From Casuarina equisetifolia (Eukaryota; Streptophyta; Magnoliopsida; Fagales; Casuarinaceae), in NCBI GenBank assembly GCA_028551475.1, contig CM052356.1:21107884-21171883 (forward strand): 64,000 bases of DNA, in the 5' to 3' direction. Under the pieces are notes generated by a model. It was not told the origin of the DNA and searched no databases. It saw only the letters and a list, made by a program, of their open reading frames with translations. The translations under genes and the position numbers were made by a program. Below are positions 49,371 to 62,544 of this stretch, one piece after another. Each line of letters starts with the position of its first letter. Positions within the stretch are counted from its first letter, which is position 1.

Positions 49371-52090
49371 TTCTGGTAAGTTTTTGTTGTTACAGTGGTG
49401 CTTCATGAACTTTAGGACGTAAAAGCCTAATCAGTCTACCCGGCGAAGAGGGACATTAAATGCCTAATCCGTCTTGAGAACTTTCTTTAGAAAGCATGTG
49501 CATCATCACGATATTGGTATAAATGAGGGTCACTAGCCACCACTTACTCTTAAAAGGAGGTAGCAGCTTTCAAGAATAAGTGGCTAGCCACCACACCTGT
49601 GGAAAAAGGCAAAGACACATGTGGCAAAGCACCATCCTAGGACCATTTGGTTTATGCTCCTTTCTTAAAATCTTCCTCGGATGCAACCGCAAAAAGGTTT
49701 TAATATAATTACCCTTTTTATCTTCCATTGCTTGCCTCCATGGTTACTCCATTGGAGTTCAAGCCGTAACCTTTTTACACATCCGCTGAGGGAAAGGAAA
49801 AATTTCTCTTTTTGATCGGGGTGGAAAGAACAAGGAGAATAAACAGCAATTGGATATATAACCAAACGAATCATAATCGCTCGATGAGCAAATTAGTGCC
49901 GCACAAACTAGCAAATGGGATTTAGGGTTTGAGGATGTCTTGGAATAAATTACCAACAGATTTCACTTTTTCAAATTAGCGCTCTACTGGGGTTTAAGAT
50001 TAGACTAAACCGTATATACTTGCTCTTTCAATAAATTATAGCAGGGCGATAATATTTTCCAAGTGATCGATTATTATCATGAAAAACTTGTTATATTGTG
50101 ATTTTTGGGGAAGTTGAGGAAGACAAAGCGACTCTTTCTAGAAGTTCCTATGGACTTTCACTTGGACCCCTCTGCAATCATGACCGCTGGATTCCCTCTT
50201 TCATCTCAGTCATTGAGATTTATGAAGCAGCAATGGTGCTCGCCGTTCCCACCTTTCGGTCCATTCTAATGTTATGTGGGAATACGGCATGATGTCTGTA
50301 CCTCCCCTTGGTTCCGTTGGTGACTGAACGTAGGGGCTTGTCTCCGTAAATATTGATTGAGTGGCCAGTAAACACTTTATACCCAATAATGGAAGATCAA
50401 TATTAGTTCCAAGCTAGTTGTTTGAATCAATTTCAAATTAATCCCTTACTGTGTTTTACTTCTTCTTCTTTTTTTCGCATGCACTCAAACTCACACATTG
50501 AGTGTTGAATTTGGAATCAAGATGTTCCAAACCCCATTAACTTATTATTAAACTAGTAAGCGATCGACCCTTATTGTGTTGTACAAATGATTAAATTATA
50601 CCTCTTCCTCCCCACGGCATAACCATTCAACAATCAATAATAGGAAAAAGTCATATTATGGTTACAATTCATAACACAATTTAAAATCTTCCTACCAATA
50701 ACGTTGAAAAATATATCTCTTAAATACAATAATATAAGTGCTATAAATCTTATCCAAAACCCTATTAAGCACTCTAAACTAAGCACATAGAAATTCAACA
50801 TCATTTCATCCAAGAAGATGTGGCAAACGGAAATGTGTACATTGAATGGATTCCTACGCACGAGTATCTCGCTAACATCTTCACCATTAGGTAAGGATCG
50901 ATTCTACTTTGCATAGAGAGAACTGATGTCACTCCTACCTGCTTCTCTCTGTCATCATCGTACATTTGTATCATCTTGTCTCCACCATCCACTTGCTTAT
51001 TGTTGCTCTCGCTTGTGGCTTGTTACACTGCCTAAAGCAAGGGAGAGTTTCTTTTATACAACACATCTACGGCATACTTTCAGGAGGAATTTTTTTTTTC
51101 CATGACTGTTTGTTGTCTTTTTTTTTTTTTTGGCAAAAAGGAGAAGTTTTTTTGTATTGCATGTTAACTTATCTATGCATGGTTTTCTCGTCATAAAAAC
51201 GGGGAGAATATTGGATTAGATATTTTAATATTCTTGTGTGTTTGTAGATGCAAAATACCGTGTGAATATCAAGATATATGTGATAAATATTGACAAACAA
51301 TATACTATAAATTGTTAGCATTTAGGCAAGCTATCATACGTGATAAATTGCAGAATATTATTCACTAAAATGCATACCATGTCCAAGTATTGCTTTGATG
51401 CCTGCAAACTGATCTTGAAATGGACATCATATGTGCTCTGTTGCTACACTTCATATGTATTGCATTACTCATTATTTGTCTGTATGTATGTTGTACTACT
51501 CTGTGTCGTTTATATTCAAGTACTATTTGCGTTGCTGTGTGTAATATGCACTCTGCTGTTACTCTATTATATGCGCTACTATAAATATTCTTTAGTTTAT
51601 TCTCTGTCGTTACTATACGTTCCATTAAGATATCCAGACGAATAGTGTTGTTGAGCTAATCATTCTAAATGAAGTGAAAAAGAAAAGAAAGAAAGTCGAG
51701 AATAGTCGACAGGGTTCACCTCTTTTGCAAACCATGAAGACAGCCCGCTGCACCGCTGCGAAAGAGGTCCACTCCTGAGATTCTCCAATGATCATCTAAA
51801 AGAGAAAGCTGGCTTACAAAATCTGAAGACACCGATTGTTTCTAAAGATGGCATATGATTTTTTCTGAGCTGAGCTACATCGATCCTTACTGTTGCAATA
51901 CTGTAACCTATTTGTTATTAACTGCATATAGTCAAGCTTACCTGTGTTATTCTTGTAAAAATAGTGCACATTTGTGTTGGATTGATTATCGGTGATTTAG
52001 GGCATTTGTTAATTGGTCAATGATGGGTTTGGTCTATTACAAGAAGAATGTAGGGATATAGTGATAGGCAGAGCTGGAGTTGTACGTGTA
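48903..52090. other. Non-coding DNA with a microsatellite
   Basis: No protein family was recognised in any frame. A 106-codon frame at 48981-49301 (+) has no known motif, and the frame at 49231-49422 is largely made by the GA repeat. Frames at 51340-51645 on both strands are cysteine/tyrosine-rich noise. Confidence 0.45.
49302..49368. repeat. (GA)33 microsatellite
   Basis: A perfect dinucleotide run, the longest simple repeat in the window. Confidence 0.95.
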
Positions 52091-52094
52091 AACG

Positions 52095-52760
52095 TAAGGA
52101 TTAGCTTGTAGAAAACTATATTGAACGGATAGGTAGGCTATATAATAGAGTTAACCCTTGATAAGGTTATGCTTTGGATCTACTTGGTTTAGAATAGCGT
52201 GCTCAATCAGTTAAAAAAAGATAGGGTCAATTATAGGTTAGATTTACTTGGTTCACAGAATAGAAAACTTATTGGTTGGAGAAAGAATTGATGCTAGGCT
52301 TAGTTAATAGAGTAGGGTTGAGCTATTGGTAAACTTGTGGTTTGGTAAACTACTCTTACTAGTTGAGAATTAAGGTTAAGTCAAGAGGGTTATAGTATAA
52401 AAATGTGGTTAGGCTTATGTTATATCTATGGCTTAGGCCTTAGATTTGGTTAGTTAAAGATCAAACATTATTCCAATTAGTTTGGTTTGAATTATGCTGT
52501 AAAGTTCTTGAATTTGACTTAAGAGAAATGTGCAATTGCATTGTCTTGGTTAAGAATAGTGGGCTTTAAAAATATTGGCCTTAAAGCCTTTGATAAAGTT
52601 CTTGTCTTAGTTTGCACACGAGGAATAAGATAACGAGGATGAGTTAAGTATGTGCTAAAAATAAAGTTAGGGCTTAGTTGGAAAACGGGGCTACTATTTT
52701 GAGTGTGTCGTATCCATTGTAGGGCTTAGTTTAGGTTTCATTATTGTGACCTTCAATTGA
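52095..52760 (+). other. G/T-rich strand-asymmetric stretch with TTAGG-type words
   Basis: Over about 650 bases the + strand has few cytosines and is dense in GGTTAG, TTAGGC, TTAGGG and CTTAGTT words, without a fixed period or an open frame. Flanking DNA lacks this bias. Its nature is unknown; a degenerate satellite is possible. Confidence 0.4.
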
Positions 52761-53988
52761 AAATTCTCTTTAGCAACTATTTTTTTCTCATTTTACAAGT
52801 TGTATAGAGATATAGATTAGATTATCAAAAACGATTGATACCTCTAATGTATTTCGACATTTTATCTTATTATGTTGTTCTTTCTCATGGTTCCTTGGGC
52901 AGCTCAAACGATCTCTTGGGGTTTCGTTGATGTTTCACTTGCCCTGAAAAGGTTATTTTTAATCTGCTTTATGTACATGTTTGTTCTATAGTCTGACAAG
53001 TCCTAGCAGAGGGGGATGTATTCCAAAATAATCCTTCATTTTGAAAAGTGAAACAATAGAGATATTTGTTTATTGGGAAATATGCTTTTTGGGTTCTACC
53101 TAAGATTGAAACAATCTTGGTTATTTTATCCTTAATTATATGGATAAGTGAAAGCCTAGAGGAACTTGGTGGTTGGTTGATTTTCTTGATGATACAAAGG
53201 GACTGACCATTTTTCTAGAGATAAATGTTAGCCTCTAATATTTCAATAATTTATAAATTATTTTTTCTTTCCCTACAGAAATTGAAAATAAAATGTCAAT
53301 TTTGAGAGAAATATGAGAGGAAACGGAAGAGAAATTAAAATATCACGGTAATTAAGATCACAAAAATCCCACATTCAATATCATTTATGTCATAATTTTT
53401 TTAAACATTTCACATTCAGTAAAATTTTACAATCTTCGACATCACTGCAAATAATGGTCTAATAGCGTAATGCTTGATATGTGGAGTAACAAGCGGTCTG
53501 ATATGAAAATGTAGAATGCTTAATATATATTCAGCTGGATTTACAATGTTTAATATTGAATGTTCCAACAGATTCTATATCTAGAATAATAAAAGTTCTC
53601 AGTACAATTCTACGATTTAATTGTTGTCTCTAGTATAAATTAGTTAGCAATGAGTTCGTCATTATGTAAAGGGCGAAATCTTAAGGTCCTATTTGTGAGG
53701 TTCAGGAAAAGTTTAAAAAGGATATTCACACAGCACATCTTTTTAACTTATAAAATAATTGACCCTCAGTCTTTAGAGGTTCATTCATTTTCAGAAGAGG
53801 GGATGCGAGTGCAGGAAGAAAACGACTTCGAAAGAAGCAAAGTTGAGATTCCCAAAGACAAGTTGAGGCAAAAATTTTCACTATTAACATAGAAGGGGTA
53901 GAATGTTAGGTGAAAAATAATTTCTTAAGAAGTAAAGGATAGGAAAAGACTAAGTGCCTCTTTTTTCCGAGAAAGATGAGGGAATATA
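52761..53988. other. Non-coding DNA, nothing recognised
   Basis: An 80-codon frame at 53650-53892 (+) has no known domain. No repeats are evident. Confidence 0.4.
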
Positions 53989-54180
53989 TATATAAAGTCG
54001 TCAATTTGATAGTATCCCAATAGATCTATTGGTATCATAAAGCCTCTTTCATCTAAGGGGTCATATATATATATATATAAAGTCGTCAATTTGATAAAGC
54101 CTCTTTCATCTAAGGGGTCATATATATATATATATAAAGTCGTCAATTTGATAAAGCCTCTTTCATCTAAGGGGTCATAG
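53989..54180. repeat. AT-linked minisatellite, 57-bp unit
   Basis: The unit AAAGTCGTCAATTTGATAAAGCCTCTTTCATCTAAGG-type (given in parts: AAAGTCGTCAATTTGAT, then AAAGCCTCTTTCATCTAA) plus a (TA)n spacer starts at 53994, 54079 and 54136. The last two are 57 bases apart. The first unit carries extra sequence in the middle (GTATCCCAATAGATCTATTG). Confidence 0.85.
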
Positions 54181-57160
54181 ATTTGATACTCATTCCTAAG
54201 TCTCCTTTGCTTAATTAAAAATAAATTCTAAAAAAGTGGAAAAAGAAGAATAAAAAGGCATATGAAGGTTGGAGAGAAATTAAGGTTTTTTTTTTTTTAC
54301 AAAAGGTTAAGTATTATATATTACCAAAGAAAATATAATTTTTCAATTACAATATTCTTTTTTTGACTCAAAAATTGCATTTGGCAAATTTCAAATTTTT
54401 TTCAAAAACTTAGATTTTCGTGATTATATTTACATATTATTTAATAATAAGAATATAACAAATAATTGGTAAAATGAAACAAAATACGCTAATAGGGATT
54501 AAAGTTGATGACAATCAAGAATGGCTAAAGAAGTCAAGGGAAATCTTAAAGAAGGCCTCACTCGTTAACTGAGAGTTTGATTTTGTCCAATCTGTTTTAG
54601 AACTTAGTTGGTCAATTATCTAGTCTTTTGTAGCTTTCTTTTAATTAAAACTTCCTAATCTTTTTATTTGAATATAATTGCTAATCTTAATTTATTTTCA
54701 TGTATCGAATAAATTACTAGTATAATAGGATAATAATTTGTTGGGTTAATTATAAATCACTCAATACTATATTTAGATGAAATTTTTGCAGTAATTATAA
54801 TAGAAAGTGAATTACTAACGATCCTAAATTAATAGAGAATGACAAGAACAATAGAAACCTGATGGATTATGATCAACTTATCCAATTTCATTTTCCTTAA
54901 ATAATTACGTTGGAGAATACTTTATCCAAGAAAATATTTTTAAGCTTTAATTTTATCGCATAAGTAGAAATTTTATTTTTCATCATTTGCCTTAGTCTTT
55001 GATTTTAATTCTAGATAAGCCTACGCAGGGATTATAAACCCTTAACTTTGTAAGATTTTTTTAGTTCATACATTTCTTTAATATCGATTTCAAATTCAGT
55101 AACCATGATGTTATCATTCCATCTCTACCATTTCTGCCAACTCTCGTTTTATTATCACGAAGAAAAATTTAATTGCTTAGGCTTCATTCGCCTTGATGTC
55201 ATCAATTAAATGGTTATAAATAATTACTGTAGTTTACTTCAGTTTACTGCATACTAAAAAGAACTGATATGTTGATTAGATAGAGACGTGAAGAAGATTA
55301 AAAACCAGCAAGCAAGATCGAAACCAATAAGATATAACTGGTTTCACTAGCTTCATATGAAAAATATTTCTTTTTCTAATTTTTTTTTCTCTTGTTGAAA
55401 AGTTCTTGTCATTTTTATATTTTTCCATGGACCACACAATTTTCATACATAATTCCTAGATTTTGCACGTATTGGACCATTTTTGACATATCGTGAGGAA
55501 TTTGCCAAGCGGCGTGCCCTGGAAAAATGGTCTAAGTTTTGTTTTTCTTTTTTGGAAAAACTGGACTTCTTTTCTGTTGACAAGGAAGCATATTCAGCTA
55601 GTCAAGCAGTCCAACCTCAATCAAATATCCGAATATCTTCAGAACCTTTTACTAAAGTTATTGGAGAAACGTCTCTTCGTCGACATTCTATCCCTAAAAC
55701 AAGGGGAAAAAGTTTTTTTTATAAAAATTGATGTGAAAACTTTGTCATCTTTGGTTGTTTCGTGCTTAGGAAATTTTAATCTGGCCAGACAGCGTATTGG
55801 TTGGTAATAGTTGATGTGCCTAAGAACTCCTCTGCCTGGTTAGCATTAAAAATTACCCACCAGCGGACCACTTGAAGTTGATGTGCCGTACATGATATTA
55901 TATTGCTAGCCAATCGCAGCTTGAAGTTCAGGATTATAAAAAAGGATGAATTCTATACCTACATGGTTAAAAAAATGCTGTGCATAAAAGATAGTGGAGT
56001 TTGAAGTGATTGTTTAACGCGGTTTCCTTAATACACGGACTAAGAGATCTAGAGAACTTTTTTTAATGTGATAAAGTCCTTAGGGTTCTAGGGTTTCCCA
56101 ATATTGGGTAGACAAATGAATGCCTAATATTCACTATCATGTAATGCCAAACTAATACTCTAGATTTAACGAAACTGTACTTGCTTTTAGCTCATCCTCC
56201 AGCCAGACACATGAAAGCCGGCTCAAAATGATTGCCTAATCCTTGTGCTAATCCGTGGCATCCAATCGACCATAAATTTTAGCTTTAGGGTTTAACCAAC
56301 TTTGACAAAAGATCCACTTCATTTTTCTTTTTCTTGTAAAAGCATAAATTATATTAAAAAAATGTTAGAGGCAAAGCATATTTTAATATCACAAAAATTA
56401 TTACAATTATAAAAATATAAAGATCCAAAACCTTCAAATTTTATTTAAAATAATATTTTTTTTAAGAATTTTTCTTTTTTAAGTAAAGCAGTTCTCTTTA
56501 CAACTTCTTCTACTTTTGCCAATAAAATCGGACACAGACTCTTTTCTTTCGCTGTGCTGATGGTTCTAGAGCTCCGGTGAGTGACTATGAACTACTGATA
56601 TGGAAGAAGCAGTGAACTATGAAGATGACCATAGTTTAGGTGCTGTTTTCTCTACACCACAGAGGTTTAGACAATAATGTTTAAAAAACATGTCTCCCCA
56701 ATTCCGAGACATGATGCACAAATTGTTTGGCTAAGATGAATAATAAAATATGAGCGCGATAACCGAGAATAGGATGAGAGGGCGGTGCGGCATTCATAAA
56801 CCAGTTTAGGTTATGAAATTGATGAAGAAGTTTATAAGTTCAGATGCCAACTGTCGATGTTTTGTCTCAACGTGGGAAGTGCGTGAATAGATGTCTGCAG
56901 CTCTAAACCGCATTGGCCTCCCGAGTTTAATAGGGATCGGAGCCCTTTTGGTGGATCAGTCTCAGGAAAAGACTCCAGAGGAGGCATTTGCTTTGCGCTG
57001 GGTGTGATTCCACGTGGTTGTAGGCACTAATGACACACTACTTTTGTCTTGCTTTTCTTTGTTGTTTTTTTCTTCTTTTCAATTTATAATATTTTACAGC
57101 TTCTTATCTCTCAATCATGGAGGCGAACTATGCCTAAAAACCCTTTCTTTTTTCCCTTGT
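54181..57160. other. Non-coding DNA, no gene recognised
   Basis: Overlapping frames at 55483-55807 (+) lack known motifs. Two tiny ATG frames (56600-56677 and 56891-57007, 25 and 38 residues) were seen but resemble nothing I know. Confidence 0.45.
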
Positions 57161-57164
57161 CTGT

Positions 57165-57190
57165 ACTCTCTCTCTCTCTCTCTCTCTCCC
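57165..57190. repeat. (CT)n microsatellite
   Basis: A short CT dinucleotide run inside a pyrimidine-rich stretch. Confidence 0.9.
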
Positions 57191-57439
57191 TGTCTATTTG
57201 TTTGTGGCGAAATATCTGGAGTTGGCAGGACCACTTTTTTGCTTGAGGAATGGTGTGGTGAATGCAAAGTAGGTTCATGTATATAAAAAGTGACTGAGGA
57301 GGAAGTTCGTGGGAGGTCAACGATTCAGGCCGGACAGCAAGCGCCGTGTGCCGAAATGGTGACGACTGATGATAAAGAAAACAAAGGTTTCTTGGCACAA
57401 ATTTTTGTGCAACAATGAATGCTTTCAAATAAAGAAGAA

Positions 57440-57830
57440 ATTTTGCTAACTGAGACTACGTAAACCCAACCTTACGAGTTTTATTACAACCTTTTATTCC
57501 ATTGGCGTAGGACTTTGCTTAACATCCACATAACACAGGTTTGGTTCTGCTAGCAACGTTGTTGGCCCATTAAGCTATTGACTTGGATAAAAAGACTTGT
57601 TATGATACTATATTAAGTTACGTACACAATCCTACATAAAATCAAATGCACATAAGTGCGAAATCCAACCTTATAATGCTTATTATAACTTCTTACTCTA
57701 TTAGTGTGGGTTTAGGCCCATGATCTTATGTTAAATCAGTTGCACATTGGTGAGAAATTCAACCTTCCAAGGGTCATTACAACGTCTTGCTTCATTTGGT
57801 GTGGGACTTTGTTTAACATTTAGAAAGAGT
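57440..57830 (-). mobile_element. TRIM-like LTR remnant, about three repeated units, minus strand
   Basis: Three related blocks are read on the minus strand (GTCCCACACC..., ACCCACACT..., GTCCTACGCC...). Each is followed by a TTGTAAT/TTATAAT, AAGGTTGGATTT-like pattern. A TAGTATCATAACA motif near 57599-57611 resembles a decayed copia PBS (TGGTATCAGAGCA). No coding region is associated. Confidence 0.5.
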
Positions 57831-59459
57831 ACTGATGACAAAGTAACTTTGAATGTACTGATACCCAGTTTCGATTGAGAGCCCAAAACTTTCCTTGTTT
57901 TGTTCCTTTAATGATTTTTGGCCATAAAAATCATACAACAAATGTGATATCTACGTGTGAATGGTCCTTAAAGTCAAGAGCTACTATGTGTATGAAAATC
58001 ATCATAACGCTAAGCTTATGAACAGCATAAAATAATTGATAGAAGTCTTGACCATGTCTAGCTTGACTAACCCTATCAATTTATGACCCATATTCTAAAC
58101 CACGAAAATAAATAGATGCCATGTGTCGAAACTCTTAGCATGCTCATTAAGCTAACCAATCACATATTAAAAGAAGGTTTTAATATTAGGGTATGTTCTT
58201 ATGTTTCTCTATGCTAAATTCTATTAATGTAAACTTACTTTTTTTTATCAAAAAAATAAAACAAGGTTTTATTAATAAACTGTCCCACTTGTTCTCTCAG
58301 CTTTTCAACCTCTAACCATTTCTTTCTCATCTCAAATGTCAAGTATTGAGTGTGAGCACGACACACAAAATATTCCTTCCTATTAACATACTAAAGTAGA
58401 TATTTGAGTAATTCGTGCGAGGTTGAAACACTAGTTTGCCTTTTAACGCTTGAATTTTTTTTTTTTTTCATAAAATGTCCGATTCAAATTTACTAGAACT
58501 TCATATTATATTCAATTTTTCTTAGTGCCGAAGACCTAGATAATGTTCCATAGTCATCAAAGTATATTATAACTTAATTAAAAAACGCGTGGATTGTTTT
58601 TATATAAGTTTTGTTTCAGTTCAAATTTTAGTTTTTTTCCTTGTGTTTTGAAGACTTATAATAGGAGTTAATTTTCAGTAAAACCTCAACATACTCAATA
58701 AACTTCCAATCCACGTATACAGAATACAGCGAAAGCCAATTTGCTTACGACTTAGTTTGTCGTCCATATCCTTTTAACTAAAATCAATACCAACGCCAAA
58801 TGATCCTAAAATCTAGAACTCCGTTATGTGCGAACATTATCATAAGTCAATCTTACTAATTGCGGCTAATAGTTCGTTGAAATTTCAATCTACATGTGAT
58901 TCTAGACTGTCTAGTTTGGCTGCCTTTTCCTTGTAAAAATTGTTACTCTTTCAATACAAATTCAAGTAACGTGAAATTCATCTGTACATTTTAACTTCCT
59001 ACAGTCCTACCATTTTAGAATAAATGAAATATGAACCCTAAGCAATGGTTAACATATTTTAATCAAGTAAAGAAATCAAGAATGTCCAGTTTAATTTTTC
59101 AACTTTTTGAAAATCATCAATTTCTCAATGCATGCCAAACTAGGACTACGTTTGTGTTATTTTGTCCTTTTATTAATTAGCTATTGAAGACGTTCGGTAG
59201 TATCTCAAATCTTCTGTTTACTATGTATTTTAGATCTATTATGGTTAAGTATGGAGTCAAAATTAGGGCTATATCAAAATTGTAATATTGTTGATTAAAG
59301 TTTCTCTGACCTTGCCTATAATTATGAAGGGTTGAAAACCCTAAACATCTCTGATAGATGTAAGGAATGATTTATCTTAAAACATGCAAAATTCTTAGTG
59401 TTCTTGTATTTGTTGCTCAATTCATATCCAATCACAAGAAACTAGTATTTGAGGGTTGT
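57831..59459. other. Non-coding AT-rich DNA
   Basis: No gene or repeat was recognised. Confidence 0.4.
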
Positions 59460-59735
59460 TTTTGCATCTTTTATTTAGGTTATTTGGAATGAAAGAAATA
59501 ATAATATATTTATAAACAATGTGAGTTCTAAATTTCTAGCTCTTAAAGTTATCAAAAGGTTTGTAAAAATAGATTTGGTTATGTTAAAAGATCCCAAAAC
59601 TACTAAAAGCTTATTTATTTGGCATGCTTTGATGTAATATAACGGTGTGTAAGGTTCTCTTACAGAGGAATGTCCTTAACCATCTTATAGTGATATATTT
59701 CATATATAAATTCTCTACTTCACAAAAAAAAAAAG
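59460..59735 (+). mobile_element. 5'-truncated LINE tail (non-LTR retrotransposon)
   Basis: A translation near 59482-59500 gives VIWNERNNNIF, the conserved end of plant LINE reverse transcriptases (zf-RVT tail, IWxxRNxxxF). It is followed by about 140 codons or less of decayed frame ending near LFIWHALM, a short 3' UTR and an A-rich tail at 59723-59734. Everything upstream of the tail is missing, as expected for 5'-truncated insertions. Confidence 0.6.
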
Positions 59736-60129
59736 CCCAAATTAAAATATAACAAGGAAACACCTAGAATTGATTTAGTGTTTTCTCTTAGATTCTTTGT
59801 TTCTTAGATTTTCAATCTTTGAGGCTGGCATCCAAAGTTGGTTTGGGCTACACAGCCAACAGTTCTTCATTCTTCCGTATGGGACGACAGACACACTATG
59901 CAAAGCACCAAAAACAATAAAGACTCAAAAGCCTAGCAACAGTGTAGAGCTGGCTCACAGGTTCAACAAGTTTTAGAGGTGGCCTAAAGATATGGCTAGG
60001 CCCGAAGGAGGTCAATATATGTGACATAGCTTGGAGGTCTAATGAGACCTAGAAGAGACTTGAAGGAATGTTGAGGCCTCAAGAGGTCCAGAAGGGTGAA
60101 ACCTAGATTGATATGTCAATCTTTAACTT

Positions 60130-60510
60130 TATCTTCGGTATTCTATTTTATAATAAATTTCCAACTCTTTTATTTCATTATGGATTTGTGTTTCCTATAT
60201 TTCATCATAGATTTTAAGTCTTTTGTCTTGTATTAAATTCTTGTGTTTTCTCCTCCATCATAAATTGTAAGCTTTCGATTTTATCATGAATTTATGAGTT
60301 TTCTATTTCATTATATGTTTGTGAGTATTCTATTGTTTAATGAATTCTTGACTCCTCTATTTCGTTATGGAGTTGTATATCCTCTATTCTATCTGGAATT
60401 TGTGAGTATTATAGTATTATTGTAAGTTTTCTATTTTGTTATAGATTTATGAGTCTTCCATTCTATCATGAGTTTTTGACATTTTTATTTCATCACAGAT
60501 TTGTGATCAT
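60130..60510. repeat. Degenerate 27-bp minisatellite, about 14 copies
   Basis: The + strand runs through repeated CTATTTCATTATAGATTTGT GAGTCTT-like units, for example at CTATTTCATTATATGTTTGT, CTATTTCGTTATGGAGTTGT and CTATTTTGTTATAGATTTAT. Unit length is mostly 27 bases. Copies are strongly diverged. Confidence 0.8.
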
Positions 60511-61849
60511 CAACCCCTTTTCTTATGGACTTTATTATCTATTCTGTTTTGGACTTTAGTTGCCTTTTTGATGAGTTGTTGTTGTCTACTATCGACCTTA
60601 TTCGCTTACTTATAATATGATCTATTTGTCCTCCTGTTGTTGGCTCGGGTGGGCTTCCTCTTTAATCACCCTTATTGTGTTGATTTTGTCATTAGTCCCT
60701 CCCTTATATTGGGATTAATGTTTATCTACCCAAGAAGCCTAGGGTGGACCAAAAACCCAAAGTTTTGCAATAAGCTGGAGTTGGAAACTCTAGAGTAATG
60801 CAAGGATTAGAGATTTGTGCAATCAACGGAAGTGGAAGTCTACAAGATGAAGAAAAGTGCAAAAAATATTTTTAAAAGCATTGCAAGTGAAGGTAGTCAT
60901 TAAGTGGAAGCATACCATGAAAGGATAGATGTTCTCCTTGGGGAAAGTGGATCATTAGAAGCCATGTATCCTATGGTTTAGGAGGAATTTCACTAATTTT
61001 GATTCAAGATGAGAGATTGTTAGGCATGAAGTCAAAATTATGGGTAAGGAAATTAGACCGATTACAACACCCTTTTTTGGGTTGCCTTAGATCGTAGATT
61101 ATTAGAGCTTGATTATGTGGTTTCTTTAGATAGAAAAAAGGTCTAACCACTTATAACAGATCCATGACAACCAATGTTACAACATACTAGCTTATAATAG
61201 ACCACTTGTGTTTCATGTTAAAATTATTGTCATTGAAAAAACATGATGAGGATTATTATAATAGAATAAGATTACGATGTTTGGAAAATTATAACATAAG
61301 GAATAAAAGCCTTTGTCTTGACGTAGATGATGAGTCCTTCTCTTGATGTAGATGATGAGTCCAAATTATAAAGCCATGAACATGCTATATTGTGGCCTAT
61401 GTGCTTAAGTGGAATAGGATGTTTACTAGTGAAATTGCACAAGAAATATAGGAAAAAAATTAAAAAAAGGTTGAGGAAGGAACAACAAAAGTGAAACAAT
61501 AGATTATGAACTATTTAAAATGAAACCATGCAAAATGGTTCTACAATGAATGGTCAAAGGTATCAAAGGAAAGGATTTAACTGTTAAACTTTGCAAGATA
61601 TATTCTCTTAACAAAAGTAAAAAGGGTAGTATAAAGGAGAACTTCTTTGTTTAGAAATATAAAACTCTCTTTGAGAAATATCATTTTGAATAAAATTTAG
61701 AGACTTTCAACCTTCATATTTTCATAGATATGATGTTTTTTATAGTACTGGGATATGCTCATCTGCTTATATACTTCAATTTTTATTAATTCAGTTTACA
61801 TTTCTACCTAAAAAAAAATGAAACCATGCAAAAGTATTAGGTGAAAATT
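60511..61849. other. Non-coding DNA, possibly leader of the copia gag fragment
   Basis: No protein block was found before 61850. A 27-base element with TAGATGATGAGTCC is duplicated at about 61313-61363. Confidence 0.4.
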
Positions 61850-62110
61850 AGTCATTAGGTTTAGTGAAATAGTTAAAAGTTGTTGGCAAAGCTAATAAAG
61901 ACAATGAGCTTGTCAAGGGAATCTTAGCATATCTCCTTGAAAATTGAAATGCTAAGAAAACCACCATGGAAGAAACACAAGATTTAGATACGGTGTCATT
62001 AAATGAGCTTTTATAATCATTACAAGCATTAAATACAAATTTTAAGAGAAGAAACAAAAATAAAATAAGCAAAAGAAAAGTATTGCATCTTAAAGTCAAC
62101 ATGTTTTGAA
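61850..62110 (+). pseudogene. Ty1/copia gag fragment
   Basis: Joining frames conceptually gives DNELVKGILAYLLE, then TTMEETQDLDTVSLNELL, SLQALNTNFKRR and finally KRKVLHLKVN. This matches the copia gag (UBN2) pattern of a KILRSLP-like segment, an EAKDLxxLSLEEL segment and a basic KKKxIALK end. Stops interrupt it. No pol follows. Confidence 0.7.
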
Positions 62111-62160
62111 TAATGGACCATTAGAAAATAGTGATGATAAAAGTCTAGATTCAAGGAACT

Positions 62161-62262
62161 AGTAATTTGTTACAAAATTTTATAAATAGTAGCAAATTGC
62201 TAGAAGATATTTTTTCCCTTCAATTTCCTTCAATTTCAAACAAATTGCTTGTAACAAATTAC
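62161..62262. repeat. Short inverted repeat
   Basis: AGTAATTTGTTACAA at 62161-62175 faces TTGTAACAAATTAC at 62249-62262. The arms are 14 bases and the loop about 73 bases. It may be a small foldback or MITE remnant. Confidence 0.6.
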
Positions 62263-62544
62263 ATGTTAGAAGATGTTTGTAAATCTTCCTTATACCTAAT
62301 CAAATAATACATGAAATTAAAAAGAGGATTAGACTCTTCTTATGGGCTAGTACAACTACTGGGAGATGTATTGCACATGTGGCTTGGAAGGAACCCTATA
62401 ATATTTAGGGAATTGCGATTGATATGTGTACAAACTTGGAATAAGACAATAGTTGATAAACTTTTATAGTCTTTTATGAACAAATACTCAAAATCTTTAC
62501 AAGCAAGATAGATGATTTCAAATAAATATATGTTAAAAGGCCCA

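Noticed and set aside
48981-49422. Open frames before and through the GA repeat
   Set aside because: No recognisable domain; the second is largely microsatellite sequence.
55483-55807. Two overlapping frames of 82 and 104 codons
   Set aside because: They compete for the same DNA and neither resembles a protein family I recognise.
56891-57007. 38-residue ATG frame in less AT-rich DNA
   Set aside because: The composition looks protein-like, but I could not link it to any family, and no neighbouring exon was found.
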